A DNA stretch of 64,000 nucleotides from Laspinema sp. D2d (GCF_025370755.1 NZ_JAMXFC010000009.1:98967-162966); one strand, 5' to 3'. Positions 33,973-44,804 are shown, counted from the first letter of the stretch. Translations and numbers: made by a program. The notes: generated by a model from the letters alone, not told the origin.

Positions 33973-36900
33973 CTAGCGACGCTCTCCGGTTTCCACTCGG
34001 AACCGTTCCACCGAGGTCAACAGGTCTCGCGCCACACCCACTAGGTTTTGCAGAGAACCCGAGACCCGCTGGGCTTCTTGGGAAGTTTCCTGGGCCGTCA
34101 GTTCCACCGCTTGCATAACCTGGGCAACCGATCGCGACGTTTGGGATTGTTCCACCGTATCTGCCGTAATCGATCGCACCAACACATCAATGCGATTGGT
34201 CACCTGAATGATATTTTCCAAGGCCCGTTTGGCTTGTTCGGCCCGCTTCGTCCCTTCAATGACCTGCTGGGTACCTTCTTCCATTGCCACCATCACCCCG
34301 CCGGTCTCACTCTGAATTTGCATCACGATTTGTTCGATTTCTTTCAGAGCTTTAGCGGAGCGATCGGCTAACTGACGGACTTCATCCGCCACAATTGCGA
34401 ACCCTCGACCGGCTTCCCCGGCACGAGCCGCCTCAATACTGGCGTTAAGGGCCAAGAGGTTCGTCCGTCCGGCGATCGTTGCAATCAAGGCCACAATTTT
34501 GGAAATTTCTTGAGTCGATTCCGCCAATCGCTTGACTTTTCTCGTGGTTTCTGCAACGGTTTCCCGGACTTCCAGAATCCCCGCCACCGTTTGTTCCACC
34601 GCCTCTCCGCCTTTTTTGGCGGTTGCCGAGGCAGATTTTGCCACTTCTTCGGCCTCCCGAGCGTTATCAGCCACCCGTTGAATCAAATCCGTCATCACCT
34701 GGACTGAATTGAGGGTAGCCGCCAGTTCTTCAGCTTGTCGCAGCGCATCCGTGGATAAACTCCGAGCAAACGATTCACTATCCGTTGCTCCTTTGGTCAC
34801 TTGTCGCGCCGCTAGTTTCACTTGCAGAACGATTTCCCGGAGGTTTTGAATCGTCAGATTGAAAGAGTCAGCGACGGCACCGAGGACATCAGCCGTAACT
34901 TCTGCCTGAACGGTCAGGTCCCCTCTCGCCGCCCCTTCCACATCATCCAGCAGACGAATTACTTGGCGTTGCAGGTCTTCCTTGGACTGTTCCTGTTCTT
35001 CTGCTTTCCGTTGGGCTTCCGAGGTGGTAGTGTAGATGATTCGCCCCATTTGGTTGAATTTAGCCGAAAGCTGGCCGAATTCGTCTTCGGTATAAACCGT
35101 TGCTCGGGCGGACAGATTGCCCTGAGACATCGTATCGAATTGCGTTTGTAAATCGTCCATAGAACGGCGAATCAACTTAGCGCTGGCACTGCCCACCCCA
35201 AAACAGGTCAGAATGCTGGCCCCGCCAGCGGCTAAGGCCATCATAGGATCCTTCAGTTGTTGGGGCCAACTACGTTGACTGGAAAACGCAAAAGAAACCG
35301 AAGCCGCTGCGATCGCCGAGACTCCTCCAGAAATTAATGCAATCCACAGGAATTTTTTCCCCAAGGACGCATTTTCTAAAAAGCTCAAAATCCCCGGTTC
35401 TGTATTCGCAACCGCTTCTACCGGAGGATTTTCCGGTTGAGTAAAGACTGGGACCTGTTCAGCACTTCCAGCGAACCGAAAAATCTCATCATCTCGAATG
35501 ATCGACCCATCCGTATCTTCGCCAATATCGTAGCTATCATCGATATCTCGGAAGGAGGCTTTCCTCCCCATGCTGCCCATTCCGAATCCACCTGTACTCG
35601 AACCTGTGGTATCCTCCGACAGATCGAAATCGGGAATATTATCGGGAATATTGCCGAAATCATCAAAATCATCAAACTCACCTAAAAAATCAACTCCGTC
35701 TTCTTGGAGGGGGGACGAGGTGGCGATGCCGCTGTGAAACTCCTCGCCGTTGCCCTCTGAATCAAAGGAATTATCCCCACTAAAGGCGTCGTCAAAATCC
35801 TCTAAATCGTAACTATCCGCCCGGTTGTATCCATTGGTGGGTTCAGAGACGAAGGTCTTACTATCGTAATCATCATCGTCTTCTTCTACTCTTTTCGGTT
35901 GAGCCAGTCCTTTGGGCTGGGAATACGGAGGCCCCGATGCTTTGGAAATGGTGTTGAGCGCTTGAGTCTGTTCAAGCTGTTTGCGTCCCATCAACAAGGT
36001 TTCCTCTTCCTCGGAAGGGGAGCTAAAGTCAAAGTCTTCGTCAATATCATAAGGAATGCCCAGTTCCCCGGCACCGTTTCCATTCTGGTGATAAGGTGCG
36101 TCTTCATCCTGTGGGCTGAACTCATTCCCTAAATCATCGGCAGCATCGAATAGGTCAAAATCTGAGTCGATCGCCGACCCATTGTTGTTGTAATAACTGG
36201 TGGGTTCGTCATCCTCTAGGGGGTCTGAATCGGACTCAAAGTCCATTTCATCATCGGGAGCAAAAGCATCTTCAAACTCCTGAAACGGCGTTGCCAAATC
36301 CATGAGGTCCAAGTCCTCATGACCCTGATTAAAGGGGGCCGGATTCGAGACCCCGATCGCTGTCTCTTCCCCGACCAAATCCGGCATTTCATCCTCTCTA
36401 GGCAAAAAGTCCGGTAACTCAGAGGCCAGGGGATCGCTCCATCGGTTATTTTGAATCTCGGACAAGATTTCTTCATCATCAATGGCAAAGGGGTCTTCGT
36501 CCGCTATCCCTTCATAACCCTCTTCGCTCGTAAAAGGATTGAGTAGTCCACCTTCTTCGGTCCCCGAAGCGGCTCCTAAATCCCCCGAATCAAACGGCTC
36601 AAACTCGTCAAATTCCATTGATTCCAGTTCGAGATTCGGGTCCACCGGATCCAGTTCCATACTCAACTCCGGTGAATCTGACCCAATCTGGTTAATGGCT
36701 AAGGCTTCATTGTAAGCCCGACCCAGGGCAGACTCATCTTCTTCCCAGAATTCTTCTGGCTCGCTTGGGGCTGGGGCTTCGAGTTCAAACACGGCGGTTT
36801 CTTGTTCCGATTCCATCGGATCAAAATCCGCATCGAAATCCTCCGCTGCGGATTCAAATTCGTTCTCCGGCTCATACCCATACTCCGAAGATAGCATCCC

Positions 36901-37182
36901 TTCTGTAGCGTACTGATTGGCGTATTCCATGCCCTGGGATGCTCCCTCCACGAAAGCTGGGTCATCCGTCAGATTCAGTACCCCTTCATACTGACCCAGT
37001 GCCACATCATACATTTGCAATCCATAACAATAGATATGACCGGCTAAGAGTCGAGCACTGGGATCCTCGGGAAAATTCGCCACTAATTGATTGACGATTC
37101 CCGCTGCTTCTTCATAATTTTTCTCGGTATAGGCCGTTAAAGCTTGTTCGTACTCCTGCTGATAGTCCGTACTTGATACCAT
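33973..37182 (-). CDS. pilJ: methyl-accepting chemotaxis protein PilJ (HmpD)
   Basis: 1069 residues with AGGAGG upstream of the ATG. Residues 1-80 are TPR-like ([24 protein letters not shown]). Residues about 95-600 are very acidic, Phe-Asp rich and probably disordered. Two membrane segments (about 613-637 and 645-670) are separated by only a dozen residues, so there is no periplasmic sensor domain. HAMP-like segments follow, then the signalling domain with the conserved hairpin tip ([37 protein letters not shown]). It organises the receptor array with PilI and PilL and controls kinase activity. The stimulus must be sensed inside the cell or membrane, or through partners of the TPR part. Confidence 0.92.
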   Translation of the reverse strand: MVSSTDYQQEYEQALTAYTEKNYEEAAGIVNQLVANFPEDPSARLLAGHIYCYGLQMYDVALGQYEGVLNLTDDPAFVEGASQGMEYANQYATEGMLSSEYGYEPENEFESAAEDFDADFDPMESEQETAVFELEAPAPSEPEEFWEEDESALGRAYNEALAINQIGSDSPELSMELDPVDPNLELESMEFDEFEPFDSGDLGAASGTEEGGLLNPFTSEEGYEGIADEDPFAIDDEEILSEIQNNRWSDPLASELPDFLPREDEMPDLVGEETAIGVSNPAPFNQGHEDLDLMDLATPFQEFEDAFAPDDEMDFESDSDPLEDDEPTSYYNNNGSAIDSDFDLFDAADDLGNEFSPQDEDAPYHQNGNGAGELGIPYDIDEDFDFSSPSEEEETLLMGRKQLEQTQALNTISKASGPPYSQPKGLAQPKRVEEDDDDYDSKTFVSEPTNGYNRADSYDLEDFDDAFSGDNSFDSEGNGEEFHSGIATSSPLQEDGVDFLGEFDDFDDFGNIPDNIPDFDLSEDTTGSSTGGFGMGSMGRKASFRDIDDSYDIGEDTDGSIIRDDEIFRFAGSAEQVPVFTQPENPPVEAVANTEPGILSFLENASLGKKFLWIALISGGVSAIAAASVSFAFSSQRSWPQQLKDPMMALAAGGASILTCFGVGSASAKLIRRSMDDLQTQFDTMSQGNLSARATVYTEDEFGQLSAKFNQMGRIIYTTTSEAQRKAEEQEQSKEDLQRQVIRLLDDVEGAARGDLTVQAEVTADVLGAVADSFNLTIQNLREIVLQVKLAARQVTKGATDSESFARSLSTDALRQAEELAATLNSVQVMTDLIQRVADNAREAEEVAKSASATAKKGGEAVEQTVAGILEVRETVAETTRKVKRLAESTQEISKIVALIATIAGRTNLLALNASIEAARAGEAGRGFAIVADEVRQLADRSAKALKEIEQIVMQIQSETGGVMVAMEEGTQQVIEGTKRAEQAKRALENIIQVTNRIDVLVRSITADTVEQSQTSRSVAQVMQAVELTAQETSQEAQRVSGSLQNLVGVARDLLTSVERFRVETGERR

Positions 37183-37744
37183 TTGCCCCCTCCTGGCGGT
37201 GCCTACCTGGTGCGCTCTTACAATTTTTCTAGTGAAATCTTATCAAGGTTAACTAAAACTATAGTTATATCCATTGGATTTCTGGACTGCCTTGATGGGA
37301 TTCTAGGAGACTGATATTACAAAAAATGGATTTATTTAAAGCCCCGTCCTTTTCAGACGGCTTTTAAGAGGTGTGCTATAAATGAGTGTAGTGTATGGAC
37401 GTAACGATAGCCTTTTCCGATTTGATCCAAATCCCTTATCTCTTGACCCAGGCTTAACCCTTTGCCTCGCTCATCTGGGCTCTACCTCATCAGTTTGAAT
37501 AGGGCGATGGAATGATTGTGACACCGACTCCAGTTGTCAGACGGTTGAAAATCTGGCTAACTTGAATCGGTGGCAGAAGTTTCTCAACTTCCTGAATCAT
37601 CAGGTTTCCAAAACTGAGAAGGGGTTTAAAAATAGAGTCTTGTCCGAGGGTAAAGTCTGGGGTAAAAACCCGGTTGATTGAGCGGGATCTGCCTTTAAAT
37701 CTCCTGGATGGGTGATCCTGGGCGATACTGGGGGTCGGGGCGAT
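37183..37744. other. intergenic gap between pilI and pilJ
   Basis: 560 bases with no gene; frames at 37600-37940 are shadows of pilI. A small hairpin (GCCCCGTCCTTTTCAGACGGC) lies near 37340. The gap suggests that pilJ may have its own promoter. Confidence 0.5.
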
Positions 37745-38293
37745 TTAGGCAGCCCATCGTGCCGATCGCACGATCGCCACTTGGTCCAGCAGTCGCAAAA
37801 TTTTTTCCTCTTCTTCTTTGACTTCTTCTTTGGGTGGGATGACCCATTCCCCTCGTAAAAAAGGAGCCATACTGTCTGGAACATTGGTGGGTAGTCGGAC
37901 TTGCTCCACATCCAGCCAGTCCATGCCCACAATTTGATCAACCGCTAACCCTAGTATAGTGTCTTGGTCTTCGACTGCGATCACGGGAATTTCTGGGCGA
38001 TCGGTATTCAATGTTGTGGGTTCTCCGAGAAATTGACCGAGGTCCGCCACCCAAATCACCCGCCCTCGAATATTCAGTGTTCCCAACAGTAAGGAGGAAA
38101 CGTTGGGAATCAGTGTAATGCGATCGGGGGATTGGGAAATCACCTCACGAATCCCCGTTGCACTTAACGCAAATTCATTGCCAGAAGGCACGAAAAACCG
38201 GAGATGTAACTCTCCTTCAGGGCTTTCTAATTCTTGAAATTCCGGTGCTTGTTCTAAGCCAATCCCCGTTAAAAAGTCCGGATTACCCACCAT
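37745..38293 (-). CDS. pilI: CheW-like coupling protein PilI (HmpC)
   Basis: 182 residues with one CheW domain: LHLRFFVPSGNEFALSATGIREV, LLLGTLNIRGRVIWVADLGQFLG, then ILGLAVDQIVGMDWLDVEQV. CheW proteins join the MCP (PilJ) to the CheA kinase (PilL) in the array. The N-terminal 30 residues are an extra acidic tail, and the C-terminus has a charged stretch (KEEVKEEEEK). It lies 13 bases downstream of pilH, so the two are co-transcribed. Confidence 0.92.
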   Translation of the reverse strand: MVGNPDFLTGIGLEQAPEFQELESPEGELHLRFFVPSGNEFALSATGIREVISQSPDRITLIPNVSSLLLGTLNIRGRVIWVADLGQFLGEPTTLNTDRPEIPVIAVEDQDTILGLAVDQIVGMDWLDVEQVRLPTNVPDSMAPFLRGEWVIPPKEEVKEEEEKILRLLDQVAIVRSARWAA

Positions 38294-38306
38294 GATTGCA
38301 AGTCCC

Positions 38307-38672
38307 CTATCTTCTGAGTAGCTGTTTGACCGTTCCTACCAGTTCAGTCGGCTGGAACGGTTTGGCAATGTAAGCATCTGCGCCTTGCTTCATCCCCCAA
38401 TAGCGATCAAATTCTTCACCTTTCGACGAACACATGACCACTGGAACGTTTTGGGTTTTGGGATCAGCTTTAAGACGACGACAAACTTCGTAGCCATTCA
38501 TCCGAGGCATCACGATATCGAGTACCACGAGATCCGGGCAGGTCTCCTGAATACGTTCCAGGGCTTCTAAGCCATCACTTGCTACGGTAACATTCAATCC
38601 ACTCTCTTTCAGTAGGGTTGAGATCATCTCCCGTTGCGTGACGCTATCTTCTACAACCAGAACTGTGCTCAT
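38307..38672 (-). CDS. pilH: CheY-like response regulator PilH (HmpB)
   Basis: 121 residues, a receiver domain alone. It has the acidic pocket (VVEDS), the phospho-acceptor aspartate in LVVLDIVMPRMNGYEV, the Ser switch in VVMCSSKG and the Lys in IAKPFQPTEL. Stand-alone receivers of this type take phosphate from the CheA-like PilL and act on the pilus motors or as a phosphate sink. GAAGGGAAG precedes the ATG. Close spacing to pilI shows an operon. Confidence 0.94.
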   Translation of the reverse strand: MSTVLVVEDSVTQREMISTLLKESGLNVTVASDGLEALERIQETCPDLVVLDIVMPRMNGYEVCRRLKADPKTQNVPVVMCSSKGEEFDRYWGMKQGADAYIAKPFQPTELVGTVKQLLRR

Positions 38673-39397
38673 AACTTCCCTTCGGTGAAAAGCTCTCTAA
38701 ATAGATGAACGGGACCGCCCTCATGGCGGCGTGCTTGTTTTAGCCCCGCTGTCTTCAGGTTATGCAACCGGAGACATTTGAGGGATGGGTTTAATACTGC
38801 AAGCGTCTTCAACACAGTGGGTGACAGGTAATTTTCCTTTGAAAATTAGAAATAAATTCTATTATATTGGCCCCAAAGCACTCATGAAAATCAAGGCTTT
38901 CACCCCCCACCCTCTGGTGCGGTCAATTTGGGTAGCCCACAAAGGGGGTATTCAAAGCGCCGATTAGCCTCCGGTGCGATCGCCGGGTTGCTTCAAGGGG
39001 TAGGGGTTGGGGTCTAACTCACCGAGGGGGACGAACGAGCAGCCTCTGGTTTGGGACCCTTTCTTTCAAAAAAGTGTTCGTTGGTCGGGTTTGGTGCTAA
39101 TGATAGTTTACCTCTTCACGCTCCTAGATCTAAATAGACTGCGATTCTAGTTTCCCAAAGTTTCTCGTCTTCTAGTTGCGGGCTACAGTTTTTAGATGCC
39201 ACAGACAAGAAGGCGGGTTTGTAGCCTAAATTAGGGATTCAAAGAGGTTGTCAAAAAAACCCCGTTTCTTAACCCGGCGGGTCACCCGGACGGACTCCAG
39301 GTGATCCCGCCTTGAGGCGCGATCGCTGGGGTGTAATTTGCCCGGGACACAAGGGGCGATCGCCTCGGACGGCTGAGTATTCCCATGACAGTTTCCC
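38673..39397. other. intergenic region between pilG and pilH
   Basis: 725 bases without a credible gene. An imperfect inverted repeat at 39276-39311 (GGCGGGTCACC / GGTGATCCCGCC) lies about 90 bases after the pilG stop, and a copy of the GAAACC/GGTTTC-type motif is at about 39260. These may terminate or attenuate transcription between pilG and pilH. The upstream end should hold a pilH promoter. Confidence 0.5.
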
Positions 39398-40675
39398 CTA
39401 GAGTTCGGCTTCGATCACCTCAGCTAATACCCGGTCCGGTTCGGGAACATCAGGGTCACCGGGGCCAATATATTTTTCCACAATGGTTAAGAGTTCACTT
39501 TCCCCAAACGGTTTGGTGAGATAGTCTGTGGCTCCCACCATCCTCGCTTTGACGCGATCGATAAACCCATCTTTTCCCGTGAGCATCACGATGGGAGTCT
39601 GACGAAAAACGCTGCTATGACGAAGCATGGCACAGATTTCATATCCATCCAGTTCCGGCATAGTAATATCGCACAGGATCAGGTCAGGTTTTAGGTGAAA
39701 GACTAAACTCAGGGCTTTGAGGGGATTCATCAAGGCGGTCACTTCATACCCATATTGGGCCAGGATGGCTTCCACGGTTTTACCAACGGTGATGTCATCT
39801 TCAATACAAACGACTCGGGGAATTTTAAATCCCGGATCGACCTCGCATTCTCCCAATCCGTTGCCATTAAAAGATGAGTTGGGATAAAACAGTTGGACCA
39901 ATCCCAACTGAACGAAGGGATAGATCGCCCGGGCGACGGTTAAGATATCCCGATTCAGATACCGTGACATTTGGCGGAGGTTGGTGGTCCCATCTGCCCA
40001 GCGATTGAGGTTATTAAAAGTATTTTCCGGCAGGGCTTCCCGCATCTGGACGGCATCGGAGATCACCGGGCATTGATTGGGGGATTGGATATGGGGATGA
40101 AACTGTTTCCACTCCTGGACTTGCTTGATAATTTTGGTCACGAGGGGGGCAATTTCCAGGGTGGTCAGTTGCGGTGCGAGTGCCGGACCCATTTCAAAAA
40201 TAAAGGAGCCTTGGTGGAGGCTGAGGAGGTCGAAGAGGGTTTCGCGAACCATGCCCTGAATGATGCTACGTCCTTGGGCTGGGGTGAGGATATGGTTTTC
40301 GAGTAAAGCCCATAAATAGCCATACTCTAGGGCATTGGTTGCAGAAATGGAGAGGTTGGTAATGCTGTCTAAGGCTGCTTCTACGTTATAGCGCCGCAGG
40401 AAGTCCCGCAATCGGGATAGGCTGGTATCCGTATTGGCCGCATAAATGATTTGTCCATTGGAGAAGAACACAAACCAGGATTGGTCACAGGAGCGCGATC
40501 GCTTATCTCGGTAAGGATAGCGATACACCAAGGAGTCACGCACGTTATCGCGTCCGCCACAGGTATTGCCGGAGTTAATTCCGTATGCTTCTACAAACAG
40601 TTCTCCGGTTCGCTGTCCCAGTTCAATGAGTTGTAGAATGCTCCGAATATCGATTTCATTCAAATTTCCCTGCAT
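39398..40675 (-). CDS. pilG: PatA-type response regulator PilG (HmpA): PATAN domain plus receiver
   Basis: 425 residues. The N-terminus (MQGNLNEIDIRSILQLIELGQRTGELFVE) is the PATAN/DUF4388 module of PatA proteins, followed by a helical middle region (about 110-285) and a C-terminal receiver with aspartate in LILCDITMPELDGYEI and lysine in YLTKPFGE. PatA-type regulators control type IV pilus polarity and phototaxis in cyanobacteria, and act at pattern formation in Nostoc. It is the first gene of the cluster. An AAGGAG lies 14 bases from the ATG, rather far. Upstream is a long structured leader. Confidence 0.92.
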   Translation of the reverse strand: MQGNLNEIDIRSILQLIELGQRTGELFVEAYGINSGNTCGGRDNVRDSLVYRYPYRDKRSRSCDQSWFVFFSNGQIIYAANTDTSLSRLRDFLRRYNVEAALDSITNLSISATNALEYGYLWALLENHILTPAQGRSIIQGMVRETLFDLLSLHQGSFIFEMGPALAPQLTTLEIAPLVTKIIKQVQEWKQFHPHIQSPNQCPVISDAVQMREALPENTFNNLNRWADGTTNLRQMSRYLNRDILTVARAIYPFVQLGLVQLFYPNSSFNGNGLGECEVDPGFKIPRVVCIEDDITVGKTVEAILAQYGYEVTALMNPLKALSLVFHLKPDLILCDITMPELDGYEICAMLRHSSVFRQTPIVMLTGKDGFIDRVKARMVGATDYLTKPFGESELLTIVEKYIGPGDPDVPEPDRVLAEVIEAEL

Positions 40676-42350
40676 GCCACTAAAATTTTCTCCTTAAAAC
40701 CGTTTGAACCCGACCGTGCTATAAGGCCCGCAGGGGTAGGGAATACACTGTTCACCTGAACGTATGGGATGCCTGGAATCCCTGTTGATTTAGAGCAGGG
40801 AACAAAGGCGGTGTCTTCTTTCATTGAGTCCGAGTTAAGCAGGCAGCTTACGCTCGAAAGATCTGCCCGAAGAATGGTCTGCCTGGGGAACCCCTGAAAT
40901 AAGGTGAGACTTCTGGGTTAACCCAGAAGGCTGTATGCTGAAGCCCCGTTGAACCCGCACGTCTGAGAATGGTTGAGCAGACCTAACACCGCATGGGTGA
41001 CAGACAATGACCAGCAGATTTCCATATCATAATGTGAGCTAAATTACAATCCCTCTCATTCGGGTCATTGTTTTGAGCCGGTTATGGCACCTTGACAAGG
41101 TATTGACCGTGGATCTTCAAGCAGATCCGCCTCTATTTGAGGGGTCTGGATCAAAGCAGTCGGACTAGAATTGCCAAAGCTGTCCTTTTACTGTACCGTC
41201 TTATCCCCCGGTAGTGGAAGGGTAAACGCCGATTGTTATGATGCGTGAATAAGCCGGATGATCTCCTCGGCTGGCCTATTCCCACCCCAGAACTCTGGGT
41301 TTTGACGATTCCCGGGTTTAGGAGTCGTGCAACAACTGGCTTTAAACCATCCTGGGCCTGATACAATAGAACAAAATTTTCTTTCTCTCCCGGTTTTTAG
41401 GCCGATTGGAGATTCCGGGGTCTACCACGCAACCTAGTCTTTATGCGATCGCTTCCCTGATAGGGTATGATACGCCTTTATAGGTTCTGATTTATTAGGT
41501 TCTGACCCGGAGCTGCCATCTGGATGTTCCAAATTTTTAGACTTTTTCCATTGCCAGCAGTGGGTGAAGGGTAAGCCAGAAGATCCACTGGGGTTTCTGT
41601 GACTGCCACTCTCCCAGACGCTGTTCAAGCTCTAAAAGTGGATAAAACAGCAGATAGCTCGGCAACTGATCCATCTGGGGATCTTCCGTGAGGGATCTGA
41701 TCTACAGTGTTCGTTCTGATTATAGGTCAACCTCTCCCCACTTGCTTGGAGCGATCGCCTGAATCAAGCTCGGCGATCGCTGGGGTGATTTCTCCCCGGT
41801 TGGATTGACACTTAGCGATCAGCGCTGCGATCGCCCCTCGGGGATCGCGTGGGGTCAAGTTATCCTAACCCACCCCGATCATTTTACCCATTCACCGGAG
41901 GTCAAAAAACTTAGCTCCCCTTTAAACTTAAGTCATCATTGGGGTTGATTAACAGGTGAACTTATGCTAACAAATGCTAATATACGCTACCATTTAGGTA
42001 AGGCATAATACCACTGCACTCAACGCAGTTAAATTAAGGGGAATATCCCCCAATAAGTAAAGAAAATGTCAGCAACCCTCCCAATCGGAAGGGACTTAGA
42101 CCAACCATCCGGACTAAAATGCTGACCGTGCCAATCACACCGTTACCCCATCAATACTGAATGAATACCCCCTAGTTACCTTGCTCTGCTTTTTCATCAG
42201 TTGTCAGACTCGACTCAAAGGCAGACTTTTCCTGAGTATGGTTGAAAGGAACAAATCCAGTTTTCAAAGAGTTCCAACGGAATTAAATGCCCGAAAAATC
42301 CCTCCCCCTTCTTACCATAACCTCCGGGGTTTCAACTAGGTTTTTAACAG
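40676..42350. other. long divergent control region of the pil locus with a structured segment
   Basis: 1.67 kb with no credible protein gene. The part 40700-41000 is rich in pairing segments and includes a hairpin at 40910-40929; read leftward it would be the 5' leader of pilG. The two halves carry near-identical sequences (GAACCCGACCGTGC at about 40706 and GAACCCGCACGTC at about 40951). Small minus-strand frames at 41151-41366 and 41434-41628 lack any recognisable feature. An AT-rich stretch at 41930-42050 is the best place for rightward promoters. Confidence 0.5.
40910..40929. promoter_or_regulatory. hairpin in the pilG leader
   Basis: CTTCTGGG and CCCAGAAG with a TTAA loop form a perfect palindrome of 20 bases inside a larger region with several other complementary segments. 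Judged part of a structured RNA leader, not a terminator, since no T-run follows on either strand. Confidence 0.45.
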
Positions 42351-42944
42351 ATGAAGGCCACATCAACTGCACCCAAAATGCTCAAAACCCACGAATTTAT
42401 TCCGTTGAATAGGATTCACCGGATTCAATTAAGCCGGTCATTATCTGCTAACCTTGACTTGATTTTCGACCCCCAAAAAGTCCGGAAGTTAAACTCTGGA
42501 ACTATAAGCCAAACCGATATCCCTAAGCTGACCTTAGCTCAATTATTACTCCAGCGATCAGCGGATATAGCCATCACCCCAATTATTTTAAATGCCCTGC
42601 TAAAACAGGTTAAATTAGTCCCCCCTCCCCTTAAAAAAAATATAGTTAAGATTGCGGATATAGCACTAAAATTAAGCCAACCCGGGTCAAAAAAGGAGGC
42701 GCAGATTCATCAAAATGAAGATAGCAGTCGATTGGATAAAGTCCCAACCGGATTGTTCCCTAAGTTGGCTCTTAAAACGCCAGGAATGTATCTTGAGTAT
42801 TTAGGACCGGTGACCCCAAAGAAGGGGATACCTAAGCGGAGTTTCATCACGGTTGACCCTTACTTTTTTAGTAAGAAAGACCGGATTGTTTCTGAAATTG
42901 ATACAGTTGGGTTGAGGCCAGCCTTCAACGGATTAATGGGTTAA
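42351..42944 (+). CDS. hypothetical basic protein upstream of hmpF
   Basis: 197 residues, rich in Lys, Leu and Pro, without membrane segments, signal peptide or known motifs. A possible helical part is residues 65-115 (LAQLLLQRSADIAITPIILNALLKQVKL), and the C-terminus (GMYLEYLGPVTPKKGIPKRSFITVDPYFF) looks more structured. Neither the ATG at 42351 nor an internal ATG at 42378 has a good ribosome binding site. It lies 76 bases before hmpF in the same direction, so a role linked to motility is possible but only by position. Confidence 0.5.
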   Translation: MKATSTAPKMLKTHEFIPLNRIHRIQLSRSLSANLDLIFDPQKVRKLNSGTISQTDIPKLTLAQLLLQRSADIAITPIILNALLKQVKLVPPPLKKNIVKIADIALKLSQPGSKKEAQIHQNEDSSRLDKVPTGLFPKLALKTPGMYLEYLGPVTPKKGIPKRSFITVDPYFFSKKDRIVSEIDTVGLRPAFNGLMG

Positions 42945-43020
42945 CTTAGGTTAGCAAAAACGTATCAAAAGTATTGGTTGAGATCAGAATTCGGCATAGA
43001 AACGGAAGAGGAAGATCGGC

Positions 43021-44769
43021 GTGCTTTATCTAGCGGAAGTACAAAAACAGAAAAGCGGCTTTGGCCTGGGTAGCGGAAAAGCTGAACTCAAACTACTCGC
43101 CTGTCAGCGAGGTGAACAAAGTTGGGCGGCAGTACCCGGATCGGAGACGATCCCAGCGGACGATGCCAATAATTTGAATGCGGGGACTCTGGTACTCGTC
43201 GATCTGAGTCCTAATAAACAAATTAAAGGCAATATTGAAGAGGCGGCTAATCGTCTCGTCAGTATTTTGCAGGGATTCTCCCGAGGCCAAGAGAAAATTA
43301 AAACCAAGGAAGAAGAAATTGAGCAGTGGATGCAGTCGCTGACTTACCAAAGTCAAGAACTCCAGCGCCGCGAAATGGAACTTCAAGTTCGAGAAGAAGA
43401 AATCGCTCAACTGGAGTCTCAACGCCAAGAAATTCAAGGCTCCTCGGAGGAAGCACAACGCATTCGCGATGACCTGAAAGCCAAACAGCAGGAACTGGAT
43501 GCGGCGCTGGAAAAACTCCAGTCTGAAAAACAGGGGATGGAGGCGCAACTGGCTCAATCCGAACAGTCCGTTAAGTTGGATCAGGGACTCGCCACTCACG
43601 TTCAGGAATTGCTTGATTATTTAACCCAAACGACCCCTCCGACGGCCTCCCTTGGGGAACAGATTGCAGTGGTGCTTCAACAAATTTCCTCACAGCAGGC
43701 GGTTCTTGATGAACACTGGCAACGGTTGGAACAACATCGTTCCCAAGCGCAAATAGAGGAACAAGAAGCGGAGGCGAAACAACAAGAATTAGGGCGATTG
43801 CGTCAAGAGTGGGAACAAAATCAAGGAGATTTAGCCGAGGCTCATTCCCAATTGAAACTCCTGGAAAAGACCCTTTCTATTCAGCAAAATCATGGGAATA
43901 CGCTGGATGCGCAGGTTAAGAACCAGGTGCAGTTAAAAGAACAATTGGCTCAACTTTCAGAGCTGTTTGAACAGGTGGCTGTGGTTCAAAAGGTGGATAT
44001 AGAAGCTCTGGAACGGATGCCTATTGAAGAACTGCAAGGGTTGTCACAAAATCTCCAGCAAGATTTGGATAAAATCTTTCAATTTGTGAATGGTCAAGAA
44101 GAGGAGTTGAAGTTACAGCGGGAGACGATTCAAGAGCTAGAGCGACAGTTGGCAAATGCTAATGACTCCGATCGCTGGAATATTCAGCGCAATCTAACCG
44201 ATGAGCAGGAAGCTTATCAAATGTTAGACCAAACCTTGGTCGGTCAGCGCCGAAATCTCCGGGAACGTCAAGAAACGTTGACTCAACACCAAGCGGTTTT
44301 GGCCCGTCGTCAAGGGCACGGGGATGCGACGCCGATTAAACAAGGTCAACCGCTGGATCCGGTTTTGGCACAAATTGACCAACGGAAACAAACTTTGGAA
44401 CAGCAACTGGCTCAGATTAAACAGGAGATTGAGCAAACTCGACAGTCTCTTGAGGGGGTTCAGGGTCAGGTGAGCGATCGCGCCAATCAAATGGACGGGA
44501 AACGACAGGCGATCGAGCAATTGGAGGCGCACTTGCTTCAACTGCGGAGTAGCGCTGCTCAATTAAGGGGTCGAATTACCAATTATGAGGAGATGTTGCA
44601 GCCGCTGCAAGATAAGCTGAATGAACTCAAGTCTAAGCTGGAAGAAGTCAGCAGCTTGTTGACTCAGGTCCAGGAAACCGAGGGTCATCAACAGCAGGCT
44701 GTCGCCCAACTCCGGGACCTCCTCATCGGGTTGATGAATTCCCAGTCGGCTGAGTTGGCAGCATCGTAG
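43021..44769 (+). CDS. hmpF: pilus motility taxis protein HmpF
   Basis: 582 residues. The first 80 form a conserved globular N-terminus (MLYLAEVQKQKSGFGLGSGKA, IPADDANNLNAGTLVLVDL) that I recognise as HmpF of filamentous cyanobacteria. The rest is almost wholly coiled coil (Gln/Glu/Leu heptads to residue 570). HmpF is needed for type IV pilus-based gliding in hormogonia and works with the Hmp chemosensory proteins at the cell poles. The start is GTG at 43021 with GGAAGAGGAAG upstream. It is divergent from pilG across the control region, placing the complete taxis pathway in one locus. Confidence 0.88.
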   Translation: MLYLAEVQKQKSGFGLGSGKAELKLLACQRGEQSWAAVPGSETIPADDANNLNAGTLVLVDLSPNKQIKGNIEEAANRLVSILQGFSRGQEKIKTKEEEIEQWMQSLTYQSQELQRREMELQVREEEIAQLESQRQEIQGSSEEAQRIRDDLKAKQQELDAALEKLQSEKQGMEAQLAQSEQSVKLDQGLATHVQELLDYLTQTTPPTASLGEQIAVVLQQISSQQAVLDEHWQRLEQHRSQAQIEEQEAEAKQQELGRLRQEWEQNQGDLAEAHSQLKLLEKTLSIQQNHGNTLDAQVKNQVQLKEQLAQLSELFEQVAVVQKVDIEALERMPIEELQGLSQNLQQDLDKIFQFVNGQEEELKLQRETIQELERQLANANDSDRWNIQRNLTDEQEAYQMLDQTLVGQRRNLRERQETLTQHQAVLARRQGHGDATPIKQGQPLDPVLAQIDQRKQTLEQQLAQIKQEIEQTRQSLEGVQGQVSDRANQMDGKRQAIEQLEAHLLQLRSSAAQLRGRITNYEEMLQPLQDKLNELKSKLEEVSSLLTQVQETEGHQQQAVAQLRDLLIGLMNSQSAELAAS

Positions 44770-44804
44770 CATCCCCAGGGAAGGGGGTGCGTTCAGTGGT
44801 CCCT

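Noticed and set aside
38785..38967. 60-codon frame between pilG and pilH
   Set aside because: No ribosome binding site or domain; wrong strand for the operon and low-complexity context.
40700..41000. 6S RNA, SRP RNA, RNase P RNA or tmRNA
   Set aside because: The conserved core sequences of these RNAs that I know were not found; kept only as an unassigned structured region.
41151..41628. Two small minus-strand frames in the pil control region
   Set aside because: No ribosome binding site, no recognisable motif, and composition like the surrounding non-coding DNA.
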